64,000 nucleotides of DNA. It comes from Casuarina equisetifolia (lineage: Eukaryota > Streptophyta > Magnoliopsida > Fagales > Casuarinaceae). Below, in pieces: positions 43,748-55,431 of this stretch. The first letter of the stretch is position 1. Every line of letters begins with the position of its first letter. The position numbers and the translations under genes were made by a program. The stretch covers positions 23,215,580-23,279,579 of the forward strand of contig CM052355.1 of NCBI GenBank assembly GCA_028551475.1, read 5' to 3'. The notes under the pieces are model-generated. The model saw nothing but the letters and a program-made list of their open reading frames with translations, made no database searches and was not told the DNA's origin.

Positions 43748-45243
43748 TGGTAACTCTATTTTTACAGAGTTATTTTGACTACTTTAAGCAATATATAATG
43801 CAATGTTTATGAAATTATATTTGCATTTGTCTATATTTATTCAAATTTTGTTGGTTCATACAGCAAACCTAAAATAAAATAAAAGGAAATAAAAAAAGCA
43901 ACAAACTAGCTCATGAGAAAGAACAAAAAAAAAAAACAAAAACAAAAATAGAGATGGACAGTTGGTCATGCAAGTGGGGGAACTGATGTGGAAAAAAAAA
44001 ACAAAAAGAAACAAGTGATTGTTTGGTTAATTGTTAAGTAGTAAGCAAAAAATAAGAGAAAGAGAATGGAGAAAAATAAGAGAAAAGGAACGAGGAAAAA
44101 GAGAGAGAGAGAGATGATGTGCTAGTCAGGATATAAATGGTAGAGGGACTCACCAAAAACTTAGCTATGCATGATAGCATGGGTCTTAGAAAGAGTGTGA
44201 TAATTATGTGAAAGCCAATCGCCCAACATTCTCTTCCAATGAAGAACCTAAAAGCTATCTATGTTTCCAGCTAATTGACATTAACTCTAGCTAATTTATG
44301 CTCTAGGTTCATCTATGGTGGGCTTTTAGCAAAGAAAGACAGCGTACACCATCTAAGTTCATTTATGGCAAATCGACACATCTTTGTGGTGGATTCCTAT
44401 GATTTCTTGGTAGATCAGCATCTTGAGGCTCTATTTTAGCAATTTCTAATCATTCTATTGAGAACATGGTGGTGTGTGTGGTGGCGCATGGTGGCACATG
44501 ACAGTGGCACATGATAGTGCATTACAACATGTTTTTCACTCTTGACAATTTTAAATGCCCTTTCATTGTGTGGAAATTTTGCAAAACTCTCTTAAAGGGA
44601 AGACAATTTGGTGATAGCTTTATTGTTTTTCAATTTAAGATGTTTTGTTTAATTTTTAGCATTGTGCTTGTTTGTTATGACATTATGTTTTAATTTACCT
44701 TTGTTAAAGCTATAATGGAACCTAATTATGATGGTATAAATTTTATGATTATTATGTTTTATAAGATATTTTATTATATGAGTTATATGTTATTATGTTT
44801 AATACTTTTAAATGATTAGCTACCACTTAAATGATTTTATTTTCATGTTTGAGATTAAAAGGAGATGATATGTAGTTTCTTCTTATAATGTGTAATCATA
44901 AATTAAATATGGATAAACATTTACTATATTGTTTGTGTGATGTTCGGTGTAAATTAAGAATATTCATAGATCCTAATGTATTTAGTTTGTTTCAATTCAT
45001 ATAAATAACCAAAATTCATATATAGTAGTTATTGTGAAATTAGATACTCTAACATGTTTCTTATATTAAGTCATTTTAAATTTAGTTAGTTAATCTATCT
45101 TATATCATTTTGATTCATTAGATAAGAGGTTATTCAATGTTAGTAATTAGTTAGTCTTGTATTCACCAATCTCTGTAGGATGATACTTTATTATTATATT
45201 ATTTATTTGACATGTTCACTTGCATGTAGAATTTCACAGAACA
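43748..45243 (+). mobile_element. solo LTR, 'TGATAAC' family copy 5, inside copia E
   Basis: About 1.5 kb, from TGGTAACTCTATTTTTACAG to ATTTCACAGAACA. Flanks GTTAT (43744-43748) and TTTAT (45244-45248) resemble a target duplication with one mismatch. Copia E reads across the site (…LKNESNK | NLDDKAQD…). The middle (43870-44160) is strongly purine-rich with GA and A runs, as in copy 2. Confidence 0.82.
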
Positions 45244-46435
45244 TTTATTACTTTCATTCTTAAGAATGTGAATAGAGCCAAATAGTCTTAAGCGCTTAAA
45301 AGAAACCTTATTGCCAATCCATACTTTCTCAAGTAAATCACCTTTTAATGGAACTAAAGGAGATAAGTTAATAGGATTTACTGTAGTACACATTATTTCA
45401 CCTTAAAATGATTAAGATAATTCAAAATGTGAAAGCATATACTTGGTCATTTCAATAATAGTTTTGTTCATTCATTCTATAACCCCATTATGCTTTGGAG
45501 TTTTAGGAATTCTTTTTTCAAGCTAGACATTCTGAGTTCTGCAAAATTTTTCAAAAGGCCCTTTGTATTCATCTCCATTATCTACATGAATGCACTTTAG
45601 TTTCTTTATAATTAGTCTCTCAACCATAGCTTGAAATTGTTTAATGACCTCTAACACCTAATCCTTAGTCTTCAAGGTAGAAGCTCATACCTTTTTGTAA
45701 TGATCATCAATGAAGGTAACAAACTACTTAGTACCACCAAGAGCTTTCACCTTTAGCATACACATATATAAACAAATCAAATCAAGAACATATTTTTTAC
45801 TAGATAGAGACCTTCTCCAACATGAGACCATACATTGCTTTCTAGCTAAGTAGTGATTATAAGGCTTCAACTATGTATCAATACCACTAACTCCTAATAT
45901 GATTTTTTTCTTTATCAAATGTTGAAGTCTCTTCTTAATCAAATGTCTAAGTCACTTATTTCATAGCTCCATGTGGTTATCTTCTACCATCTTTACCTTG
46001 CCTTTTTGAATACTAGCTTCAATCTTATAGAGAGTACTAATCTTCTATCCTTTTACAAGTATGAGAGAATCTCTACTAAATTTCCATATACCTGTACCAA
46101 AGTAATTATCGTATCCCTCATCATCAAGAACAACACTAGAAATCAAGTCAAAACAAACCTTAGGAACATGCCTTACATTTTTCAACACTAGCTTACATCC
46201 AACATTAGTTTTTAAGATTATTTCACATGTGCCAATTATCTTCGCATGTATATTATTCTCTAAGCTAACACACTCGAAATTACCACCTATACTAGATGTA
46301 AAGAGCTTTTCATGTGAGGTAACATAAAAAGAGGCACTTGTGTCAAAAATCCAAGATAAAACTTAACATGAGATGTTAATCTGAGGATCACCAAATATTA
46401 TAATATCTCTAATATAGGATCTAGTTGCTATTGCA
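45244..46435 (-). pseudogene. copia E protease, pre-integrase and integrase
   Basis: Minus-strand reading: SWIFDTSASFYVTSHEKLFT (DTS instead of the usual DT/SA-G type active site), GCKLVLKNVRHVPKVCFDLI, VLDDEGYDNYFGTGIWKFS, AGKQ-like LARKQCMVSC, KVKALGGTK-stop-FVTFIDDH, 'KLKCIHVDNGDEYKGPFEKF', KTPKHNGVIE, LSPLVPLKGDLLEKVWIGN, 'LRLFGSIHILKNESNK'. The second catalytic Asp is kept (VDNGDEY). The frame is cut at 46435 by the LTR of copia D. Confidence 0.82.
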
Positions 46436-47773
46436 CCCTAATTGAAGATATACAAAGTCAATCCAAGCTTTAATCACAAAACCCCCAATTATCATAAATT
46501 TAGGGTTTTGGATTTACAAACTAATTTATATGCAAATGATAATTAGAGTTTAATTAGCATATAAACAACTCAATCTAATAGTGAATATTCATAAGAATAT
46601 GAATGTAGAGGAATATCACCAAAGATCTAAGCTTTCACCAAAGATTGAAGAACTCAATCAAAAGAGTATAAGCTTTAATAGCTTTAATCATTTTCACAAT
46701 CACTTTGTAGTATTTCGTACAAAAGCTCTTAAGAACATCGAAGAACATCTCTTCATAGTAGATTCAAGGAATTTAAGCTTTCTAGGGTTTCTTTTCAAAC
46801 CTAATCTTCCCATTGAGATTTGATGTAATCTCCATCATGCAACAATAGAGACCACAATCTCTCAATAGTATTTCGTGCAAAAGCTCTCAAGAACATCAAA
46901 GAACATCTCTTTATAGTAATTCAAGGAACTCAAGCTTTCTAGGGTTTCTTTTCAAACCTAATCTTCTTGTTGAGATTTGATGTAATCTCCATCATGCAAC
47001 AATAGAGACCGTAATTAATGTAGCAAATAGCTGTTTTGACACTTCTATCAACTCATAATTCTTCCCGTTGGAGAATTAGCAATAGAGAGAAGTGAAAGAG
47101 TAGTTTGTTGATTTGGGGTTTTAGGGCATTGTCTTTATTTTGCTCGATTAAGTCACCTTCTCATGCCTTAAGTGAAATGGTTATGTTTCACAGGTAAGTG
47201 AAATAGCATCATTTTGATCAGCTCAAGCTTGGTCTGATTAATCAATCATGCCGGCTGAACTTGTAGGTCTTAGGAACCTTTTAACTTAGTCCAACTTAAT
47301 AAGTAGAACATCATGCGGGCTTAGACTTGGCTTGCTTCACACGGGTCTTGGACCAACTAATAAATGACTTTACTCAGGTTTGGACTAGCTAGTAAATAGC
47401 TTCACTCTAATTTACTTCAACCTTGTATAGTTAGGCCCTTATATTATAATTTTAGCCTTCATAATATAATCTTTGATCCTTGATACACATGTACCTACAA
47501 GCACATAAAACCAAGTTTCATTTTTCTTCAAAGTAACCAAGTATATTTTTTCAACTCTTATTTCATGCAAAAATATTTCTCCAAGGCTTGTATGAAGTTG
47601 TATAATGAAGGAATGTAGGAAACCAGCTACCTTATAATATCATTGATCAATATTATAATTTGCACACCTTTTACTTTCTTGACATTCAATCTTTGCACAC
47701 TATGATATGAAAAAAATTTATTCATTATAGGCAGACAAAATTTTTCATAACCAAAATACATCTTTTTCCTATA
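46436..47773 (-). repeat. 3' LTR of copia D, truncated
   Basis: Shares 'attgaagatatacaaagtca' and the following ~1.2 kb with the right LTR. On the minus strand it is preceded by a purine run (aaaaaataggagatt), the worn polypurine tract. Confidence 0.8.
46708..47010 (-). repeat. ~146-bp tandem duplication within the left LTR of D
   Basis: 46708-46853 and 46866-47010 are near-identical ('tagtatttcgt.caaaagct' to 'caacaatagagacc'), separated by 12 bp. The right LTR of D has a single copy of this part. Confidence 0.88.
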
Positions 47774-48383
47774 ATCTCCTATTTTTTAATGGTAAAAAAA
47801 TTTTCATAGTTTAAACAACCAACAACACATGTCATCAATGAAGTGAGCAAGATAGCAAGATATTAATAACATGTTTTCCATGATAGTTCTCATGACAGTT
47901 ACTATTGTTCAATGTGTATCAAAGTTATCAAAGTCATGATAGTCAATTCATGATCAAGACATACTATGGCATGTAGTCAAGTAATCATGAATAGATAGCA
48001 TATTTTAGTTAACATCAAGACAACATATGATCAATATTAACAAACATGTATATAACACCATAACAAGAACATATCAAGAGCATACATTTTGGGTGTTAGA
48101 GAGTTATCCCACATCTACACTTCTAAATCAGAAATGGAACATACATGTGGTAGTACTTTCTCCCCTTCTTTTTGGCATAATCAAAAAGACCGCAGAAGTA
48201 TAAAGACTGCAGTAGTATGGTTGCAATAAATAGAGAATACTTCAAATAAGGCAAGGAGTGAGATATCTAACCTTGTATAAGAGATGTATGGTCTCGTTGC
48301 TCCCCTTTATATCAACAATTAGAGAACAATATAAGGTAGATAATATAGATATTTCACATAAGCTATGAAATGTCTTCAAATAA

Positions 48384-49030
48384 ACAGATGCCAAGCTTTT
48401 TGGAAAGTATAAATTTATCTTTATCCAATGGTTTGGTAAAGATATTGTAAGCTACTGGTTAGTCCAAACCAATTTAAGAGTAACATCACACTTTGGTACA
48501 TGATCTCTAATGAAGTGATGTCTTATTTCTATATGTTTGGTTTTAGAATGTTGTATTGGATTTTTTGTCAAGTTTATAGCACTAGTATTATCACATTTCA
48601 ATGAAATCTTAGTAGAAAAGTTACCATAATCTTCTAATTACTGTTTCATCCATAAAATTTGAGCACAACAACTAGCCGTAGCTATGTATTCAATCTTAGT
48701 GGAAGAAAGAGCAACGTTGTTTTGTTTCTTGGAATGCCAAGAAACCAACAAATGTCCTAGAAAATGACATGCACCATTTGTACTTTTTCTATCTACTTTA
48801 CAACTAGCATAATTAGAACAACTAAATGCATGTAGATCAAACATTACATCTCTAGAATACCATATTCCTAGTGTAATCATATTCTTTAAGTATCTAAAAA
48901 TTCTTTTAACGGCTTTCAAATGTTGTTCTTTAGGATTAGATTGAAATCTAGCATACAAAAAAACATTAAACATGATATCTAGCCTAGATGCAATCAAGAA
49001 CAGTAATGAACCAATCATACCTCTATACAT
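48384..49030 (-). pseudogene. copia D RNase H
   Basis: MYRGMIGSLLFLIASRLDIM, YARFQSNPKEQHLKAVKRIF, FSCSNYASCKVDRKSTNGAC, SWHSKKQNNVALSSTKIEYI, then worn pieces down to ILTKPLDKDKF-like and LGICLFE. The catalytic Asp of the usual SDSD motif is changed (SCSN). Same layout as element B. Confidence 0.83.
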
Positions 49031-49870
49031 TTTAGAGTCAACATTAATCCCATTATCATCATGTAGATATGTTCATAGGAGTATTTATTGATTTAGAATC
49101 ATGCATTTTGTACTTCTTGATTAACTCATTTGCATATTTGGTTTGACTTATAAAAATTCCTTTAGGAGTTTGCTTAATTTACAAACCTAGAAAGTAATTT
49201 AATTCACCTATCATGCTCATTTCAAACTTATGTTCCATAGATTTAGCAAAATGTTCACACAAACTAGAATTTATAGAACCAAACACAATATCGTCAACAT
49301 AAATTTGAACAATCAAGATATCTTTTCCTTTTGTTTTAATAAACAAAGTGTTGTCTACCTTCCCTTTTCTAAATTTGGTATTAAATAGAAAAACACTCAA
49401 CTTATCATACCAAGCCTAGGGGCTTGTTTAAGTCCATACAATGCTTTTGAGAGTTTAAATGCATGATTAAGACATATTGGATCTTTAAATTTGGGTGGTT
49501 GTTCAACATAGACTTCTTCTTTTACAACACCATTTAAAAATGTACTTTTTACATCCATTTGAAAGAAAGTAAAATTCATATAACAAGCAAAAGCAAGCAA
49601 TATTCAGATTGCTTAAAGTTTAGCTACTGTTATAGATGGTTTTATCATAGTCAATCTCTTTTTCTTGATTATACCTTTGTGCAACTAATCTAGCCTTATT
49701 TCTAGTGATAATTCCATTTTCATCTAGCATGTTTCTAAACACACATTTGGTGCCTATTACCAGGTGATCTTTTGGTGTAGGAACCAAGTTCCAAACTTTA
49801 CTCCTTTCAAATTGATTTAACTCTTCTTACATAGCAAGAAACTAATTTTCATCTTCAAGAACCTCATTTA
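49031..49870 (-). pseudogene. copia D reverse transcriptase
   Basis: ARLVAQ-type start worn; then [66 protein letters not shown] intact at 49290-49301, IVFG, HKFEMSMIGELNYFLGL. Here the residue before IYVDD is Gln, showing that the TAA at that position in element B is a later change. Frame breaks near 49400 and 49600. Confidence 0.86.
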
Positions 49871-50860
49871 CTTTCTTTGGCTATACTTAAGACAAAAAAG
49901 CTTGATGTTCACCTAGATACAAGTGAACACAAGTAAGGAATGAAGATACAAGTGTTGTGATACCTAGATCATGTACTTACTTTATTTATGGGATCTCCGA
50001 AGATATATTGCTGATTTACTTCATTCCTTACTCTAGGAAAGCAAAAGTCTCTTGTATCTTACTCCCCCTTAATTCTAGGTACACCTTTCTCATTACAACC
50101 TTCTTCATTTGAACTAGGATCAAAATCATCTTCAAATTGAACATTAATAGATTCTTCTAACACTAGAGTTCTTTTATTGAAAACTCTATAAGCCTTAGTG
50201 GTACGAGAGTAGTTGAGAAATATAGCCTTATCACTTTTAGAGTCTAACTTACCAAGTGACTCTTTAGCATGGTTCAAAACAAAGCATTTAATTCCAAAAA
50301 CATGAAAGTATAAGATGTTGGTTTTCCTACCAAAGAATAGTTCAAATGAAGTCTTTTTCAAGATTGGTCTTAAAAATGCTCAATTTAAGATGTAACAAGC
50401 AATACTTACAACTTCTCCCCAAAAGCGTTAAGGAAGATTGTACTGACACATCATAGTTCTAGCCATCTCTTGAAGTGTCCTATTTTTCCTTTCTACAACA
50501 TCATTTTGTTATGGTGTCCTAGGTGCTAAAGAGCTATGAGAAATAATATTCTTGGAGCAGAATTTCTCAAAGACGTGATTTTTAAATTCACCACTATGGT
50601 TATTCTTAACCTTTGTCATAGTGAGATCCTTTTCATTTTGGATCAACTTAGAGAAATTAACAAATTTCTCAAATGCTTCATCTTTCCTAGCAAGTAAATA
50701 TACCCATTATACCTTGTATAGTCATCTACTATGACTAAGGCATAATACTTACCGTTTAAGGTAGCCATTCTCAAAGGAACAAACAAATCCAAATGAATAA
50801 GTTCTAATGGTCTTGTAATAGACATTATCAACTTTGATTTAAAGCTACTTAAGGTATTTT
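49871..50860 (-). pseudogene. copia D integrase and linker
   Basis: LIHLDLFVPLRMATLNGKYY, VIVDDYTRYN, KNHS..F-type region, 'QNDVVERKNRTLQEM'-like, MKKTSFELFFGRKTNILYFH, ESLGKLDSKSDKAIFLNYS, AYRVFNKRTLVLEESI. The first catalytic Asp is present. Several stops. Same order as in B. Confidence 0.82.
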
Positions 50861-51600
50861 ACCTTTTACACATGCATTACACAATTTCTTTTTATCAAAG
50901 CTAAGTGTGGGTAGACCTTTAACAAGATTATTTTTGGACAATTTTCCTATCAATCCTAAACCAACATGTCCAAGTTTCTATGCCATAACCAAGCATCAAC
51001 ATTGTTATTCACAATCAAACATGATTGTTCCTTAGTTTATTCACTAAGATCAAGCACATAAATGTTATCTTTCATTTTTCCAACAATTCTTACATTATTT
51101 TTCACATTTTCAACAAGATAAAGTTCTTTTCCAAATCTGATTTTGAAATCATTATCACACAACTGACTTATACTTAACAAATTGAACTTTAATTCATCTA
51201 TATACAACACATCAAAGATAAGAAGGGTTTTCGGGTTACCTATGGTGCCTATACCCTTGATTCTTTCTTTGGAGTTATCTCCAAAAGACAAAGTGCCTCT
51301 ATATTTCAATTTAAGCGTTGAGAAGAGCTCAATCATCCCAATCATATGACGAGAACAATTGTTGTCTAGAATCCACAAGTATGTGCATTTCTTGTTGTCT
51401 ATCTTTATATTCAAAGCTTGCAAAAACAAAAATGTTTGTTGAAGTGCTTGGTACCCTTTTTTCTTTAGGTCCATGAATGTTAGTTGCCTTTAATTTACTA
51501 AAGTCTTTAGGCATCCAAACTTTCTTAACCTTATATGATTTCCTAAGCCTAATAGAACATGAATTAAACAAATGAACAATATAATTACAATAAGAACACT
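50861..51600 (-). pseudogene. copia D protease and GAG-pre-integrase
   Basis: The open frame 51037-51474 contains YLWILDNNCSRHMIGMIELF, LSFGDNSKERIKGIGTIGN, FNLLSISQLCDND, KDNIYVLDLSE. The active site reads D-N-N-C against D-S-G-C in element B, so the protease is dead. The worn pre-integrase region (HRKLGH-like) follows to 50861. Confidence 0.85.
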
Positions 51601-53033
51601 TATGATGCAGTGGAAATGTGTAGTCTTTCTTATCAAAAAACTTAGTAAAAGACTTTAAATTCTTACATGAATTATATACTACCTTTTGTAAATTTATTTA
51701 ACAACATGGTGGTATTATCTAACTTCATTTGGATTTCTTGTTTTTCTTTTTCTAACTCACATATCCTCATGTTAAGAGTTACTATATCTCAATTTGTGCA
51801 AACATCTTTAATAATATCAGCATGCTTATTTTCTAGATCAAAACATGTATCAACCATGCATACAAGATGTAGATGATATTACAACAACAATTTTATCAAT
51901 CACAAATTCAACCTTTACAAATTTATATTTTACTTTCAACTTTTTGTATTTATCTTTTATTTTATTTGCATATTCAACCCGATCAAAGAAAGTAGCCTTT
52001 ATATCACCATTAAATCAATTTCCAATTTAGTATCACTTACCTCAGGTTCTTCTTCCAAGGTTGCATTTGTGATTAAACAAAGATGAACAACTTTTTCTTA
52101 TTCCTCCTCTTTTGATGAAAAGCTTTCATCATCCCAAGTGACTATCATTGCCTTTTTTTTTTTTTTTTTACCTTTGTCATTCTTCTTCTTGAGTAGAGGA
52201 CATTCAACCTTAATATGTCCAAGTTTTCTACACTCAAAGCATAAGTTATCCCTAGTGTCATGTGTTTCTTTCTTCCTAGATTGTCCCACATTCTTGCCTA
52301 AGCCTTTTCTAAGGAATTTTCTAAACCTTCTAGCTATTAGGGCAATCTCATCACTCTCAGACTCTACCTCTTCAACTTTCTCTACTTCTACTTTTAGGGC
52401 AAGTGACTTCCTATTTTCTTTTTCTCCCTCTCTTCTTATTAATTGCATTTCATGAGTTTTTAGTGAACCTAACAAATTATCTAAAGTTAATTTATCTTAG
52501 TCATGTGCTTCTTCTATGGCCATCTTTTTAGGATTCTAACTTTAAGGTAAGGATACTAACATTTTTCTAACCATTTCCTCATTTGTGTAAGTCTTTCCTA
52601 ACAATTTTAATTCAAAAACTATCTCAGTAAATCTACCAAATATTTCACTAACAGTTTTAGAATCATGCCTAGTACACAATTCATAATCATAAGTAAGCAT
52701 AGTAACTTTAAAAGATTTAACTTTCTTAATACCTTTAAAGATGACTTCTAACTTATCTTATATCTCTTTACTAGTGAGGCAAGAAGATACTTTGTTGAAG
52801 TCATGAGTTAGACCACTATAAATCATGTTCATAGCCTTAGCATTTAACCCTATGATTTTAGCTTCACCATCAGTTTCGGGTAGTGTAGTACCCTTTATGA
52901 TAATTTGCCAAGTTTTAGGGTCTTGACCAATAATAAAGACTTGCATTAATTGTTTCCAATACCTATAGTTAATGTCATCAAACAATGGTGGTTTATTAAA
53001 CCTCATGACAATTACTCCTTTCTCTATAGCCAT
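51601..53033 (-). pseudogene. copia D gag
   Basis: ATG 53033: MAIEKGVIVMRFNKPPLFDD, INYRYWKQLMQVFIIGQDPK, TWQIIIKGT, NMIYSGLTHDFNKVSSC, then after stops MLGSLKTHEMQLIRREGEKE, the zinc knuckle CFECRKLGHIKVECPLLKKK (near 52190-52250), a lysine run from a poly-A stretch, and MIVTWDDESFSSKEEE. The N-terminus is intact here and shows what the frameshifted start of element B gag must have looked like. Confidence 0.86.
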
Positions 53034-53049
53034 TATATGGATCTATTCT

Positions 53050-54842
53050 AACCTTAGGTTTTTCACTTATAATTTGGGTTCACTCACTTCTCATGCAATC
53101 AAATGAATCATTCATGAGTAATGAGATCAAATAACAAGAGAGATAAGCATATAAAAGATGAGACAAAGATTTACACGGTGGTTTGACCCTTGTCATCTAT
53201 TTCCACCCTCTTCCTCCTTCAACACAACCAATTGAAGCCACTTTACTTCAAAGTTAGGAGAAAACCTTCTCCTACACTTTCCAACTCCTCCACAAGGATT
53301 TAAATAGTTCTCAGTTACAAGTATAAGGTTGACTCGACCTTAGTACAATAAAAAGTCCATAATGTATATGATTTGTGAGGACTATTGCTTAACAAAAAGC
53401 TAATTGAAGATATACAAAGTCAATTTAAGTTCTAATCACAAAACTCCCAATTATCATCAAGTTAGGGTTTTGGATTTACAAATTGATTTATGTGGAAATG
53501 ATAATCAAAGTTTAATTAGCACATAAATAACTTAATCTAACAATGAATATTCACAAGAATATGAATGTAAAGGAATATAACCAAAGATTGAACCAACCTT
53601 AATACATCAAGCAAATTCTCAAATGTTTAATGTAAGTGAGGAATAATACTTTTTAAAGAGCTAATTGAAGATATATAAACTCAATTCAAGCTTTAATCAT
53701 GAAACCCCCAATTTTCACAAAGCTAGGGTTTTAGATTTACAATGATATTTATGTGCAAATAATATTTTGAGTTAATCTAGCATATAAAAAAATCAATCTA
53801 GTAGTAGATGTTCACAAGAATATAAATGTGAAGGAATATCATTGAAGATTTTTGCTTTCACTAAGGATTGAAGAGCACGGTAGTATAAGTACAAATCTTT
53901 CATAAAGCTTCAATCTCTTTCAAAGAACTTGATAGTATTTCATGCAAAAGCTCTCAAACATCCACTAGAACCTCCTTTTTATAGCAAATTTAAGAACCTT
54001 GAACATTTTAGGGTTTTGGTTCAAACTTGTTCTTCCCGTTGAAAGTTTCCTATTAAGATTTGATGAAGGTGACATCATATAACTATAGAGCAATGATTAA
54101 TGCAGCAAACAACCATTCTAACACTTCTATCACCTCATAAATCTTCCCATTGGAGAATTGACAACCAAAAGGAAGAAGAGAACTAGCTTTGTATGATTTT
54201 AGGGCTTAGGGTTCTTCTAATTTCAACTTAAGAATCTGTCTCTTAACATGTAGGTGAAACGATCGTGCTTCACTTACTTAAGTGAAATGCATCACTTTGG
54301 TTTAGCTCGGGCTTAAATCAGGCAACTTCTTTGTGGGCTAAATGCGGGCTTGGCTTATAGTCTGAGCTTGGTCTTGGCTTGCTTCACTGCTAGATCCAAT
54401 AGCTTCATGGCTTCATCCAATAGATAATTACTTAGGCTTGGACCAGCTAGTGAATGGCTTTGCTTGACTTTGGACTAGCTAATGAGTGGCTTCACTTACA
54501 TTTGCATCAAGCTTGTAAAATCAAGAATATGATTTTAGCCTTCACAATATAATTTTAGGTTCATATATACCTACAAGTACATAATCACCAAGTATAATTT
54601 TTCTTCAATATAAGCAAATATATTTTAGCTCAATAATTCACATAAAAACATTTGTCTAAGCCTTTTATGTGATGTTTAATAATGGAATGTAGGAAACCGG
54701 CTACTTTATAATATCATTAATTGATGTTATAATTTGTACACCTTTTACTTCCTTTGGTATTCAATATATACACATAAAGATGTTATTGTCATACACAAAT
54801 AATTTTTTTTTCAAAAAATACATCAACACATAATTTTCAACA
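53050..54842 (-). repeat. 5' LTR of copia D (inner border approximate)
   Basis: Ends TTTTCAACA at 54842. The inner end and primer-binding site next to the gag start are not recognisable, suggesting loss or heavy change there. Contains the 261-bp duplication. Confidence 0.72.
53398..53920 (-). repeat. ~261-bp tandem duplication within the right LTR of D
   Basis: 'agctaattgaagatatacaa' at 53398 recurs as 'agctaattgaagatatataa' at 53659, and similarity runs through '…ccccaattttcac…tagggttttag…'. The units differ at many positions, so the duplication is old. The left LTR has one copy. Confidence 0.85.
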
Positions 54843-55431
54843 ATTTTATATGTGTGAAGTTGCATATTACTATGTTCAATGTCTTTAAGTGATTAACTAC
54901 TACTTCGATGGTTTGATTTGCATGTTAAAGACTAACAAGAGATAACATGTAGTTACTTCTTATAATGTGAAACCATAGATTAATATAGATAGATATATAC
55001 CATATGGTTGTGTGGTTTTAGGTGTAAACTAGAATATTTGTAAATCTTAATTCATTGTAATTCATATATAGAGATATAGTGAATATAAGCACTAAGTAGG
55101 TTCATTATGTCTAGACATAAGATAGTAAATATATTAGAAAATTTCACCAATCACATGAATATAATCAATCTTGTAAGCATAAATGATTGACACTTGTACC
55201 TAGTAGTTAGGTGAAATCAGACACTTTAACATGTTTTGTTTATTAAGTTTTTCTTAAACTCAGTTTTTTAGCTTATCCTTAATCAATTTGGTTTACTAGA
55301 AAAATTCTAAGAGTTGTTCACCTTTAATAATTAGTTAGTTTAGTAATCACTAGTCTTTGTGGGATGATATCTTACTTATCATTATATTACTTGTTTGACA
55401 TGTATACTTGCATGTAAGATTTCACCGAACA
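54843..55431 (+). repeat. 'TGATAAC' LTR 3' fragment, copy 6
   Basis: Starts inside the family ('tatgtgtgaagttgcatatt' as at 6167 in copy 1) and ends ATTTCACCGAACA. Cut on the left by copia D; the right side is LINE B. Confidence 0.78.

Larger units (their letters stand above)
42056..46435 (-). mobile_element. Ty1/copia element E, internally deleted, split by an LTR
   Basis: Minus-strand pieces in order: protease and pre-integrase (46435-45800), integrase (45800-45244), nested LTR (45243-43748), linker and RT start (43747-43300), RT end and RNase H (43290-42470), probable 3' LTR (42056-42460). Gag and 5' LTR are missing where it meets copia D at 46435, and the RT catalytic core (YVDD) is deleted. 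The family differs from A, B, C and D. Confidence 0.82.
46436..54842 (-). mobile_element. Ty1/copia element D (SIRE/Maximus-like)
   Basis: Minus-strand element related to B: right (5') LTR about 53050-54842, gag from ATG 53033, protease, integrase, RT, RNase H, then the left (3') LTR 46436-47773. The left LTR lacks its outer ~330 bp and directly abuts copia E. The right flank is a piece of a TGATAAC LTR. No matching target duplication is left. Each LTR carries its own internal duplication. More stops than B. Confidence 0.88.
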
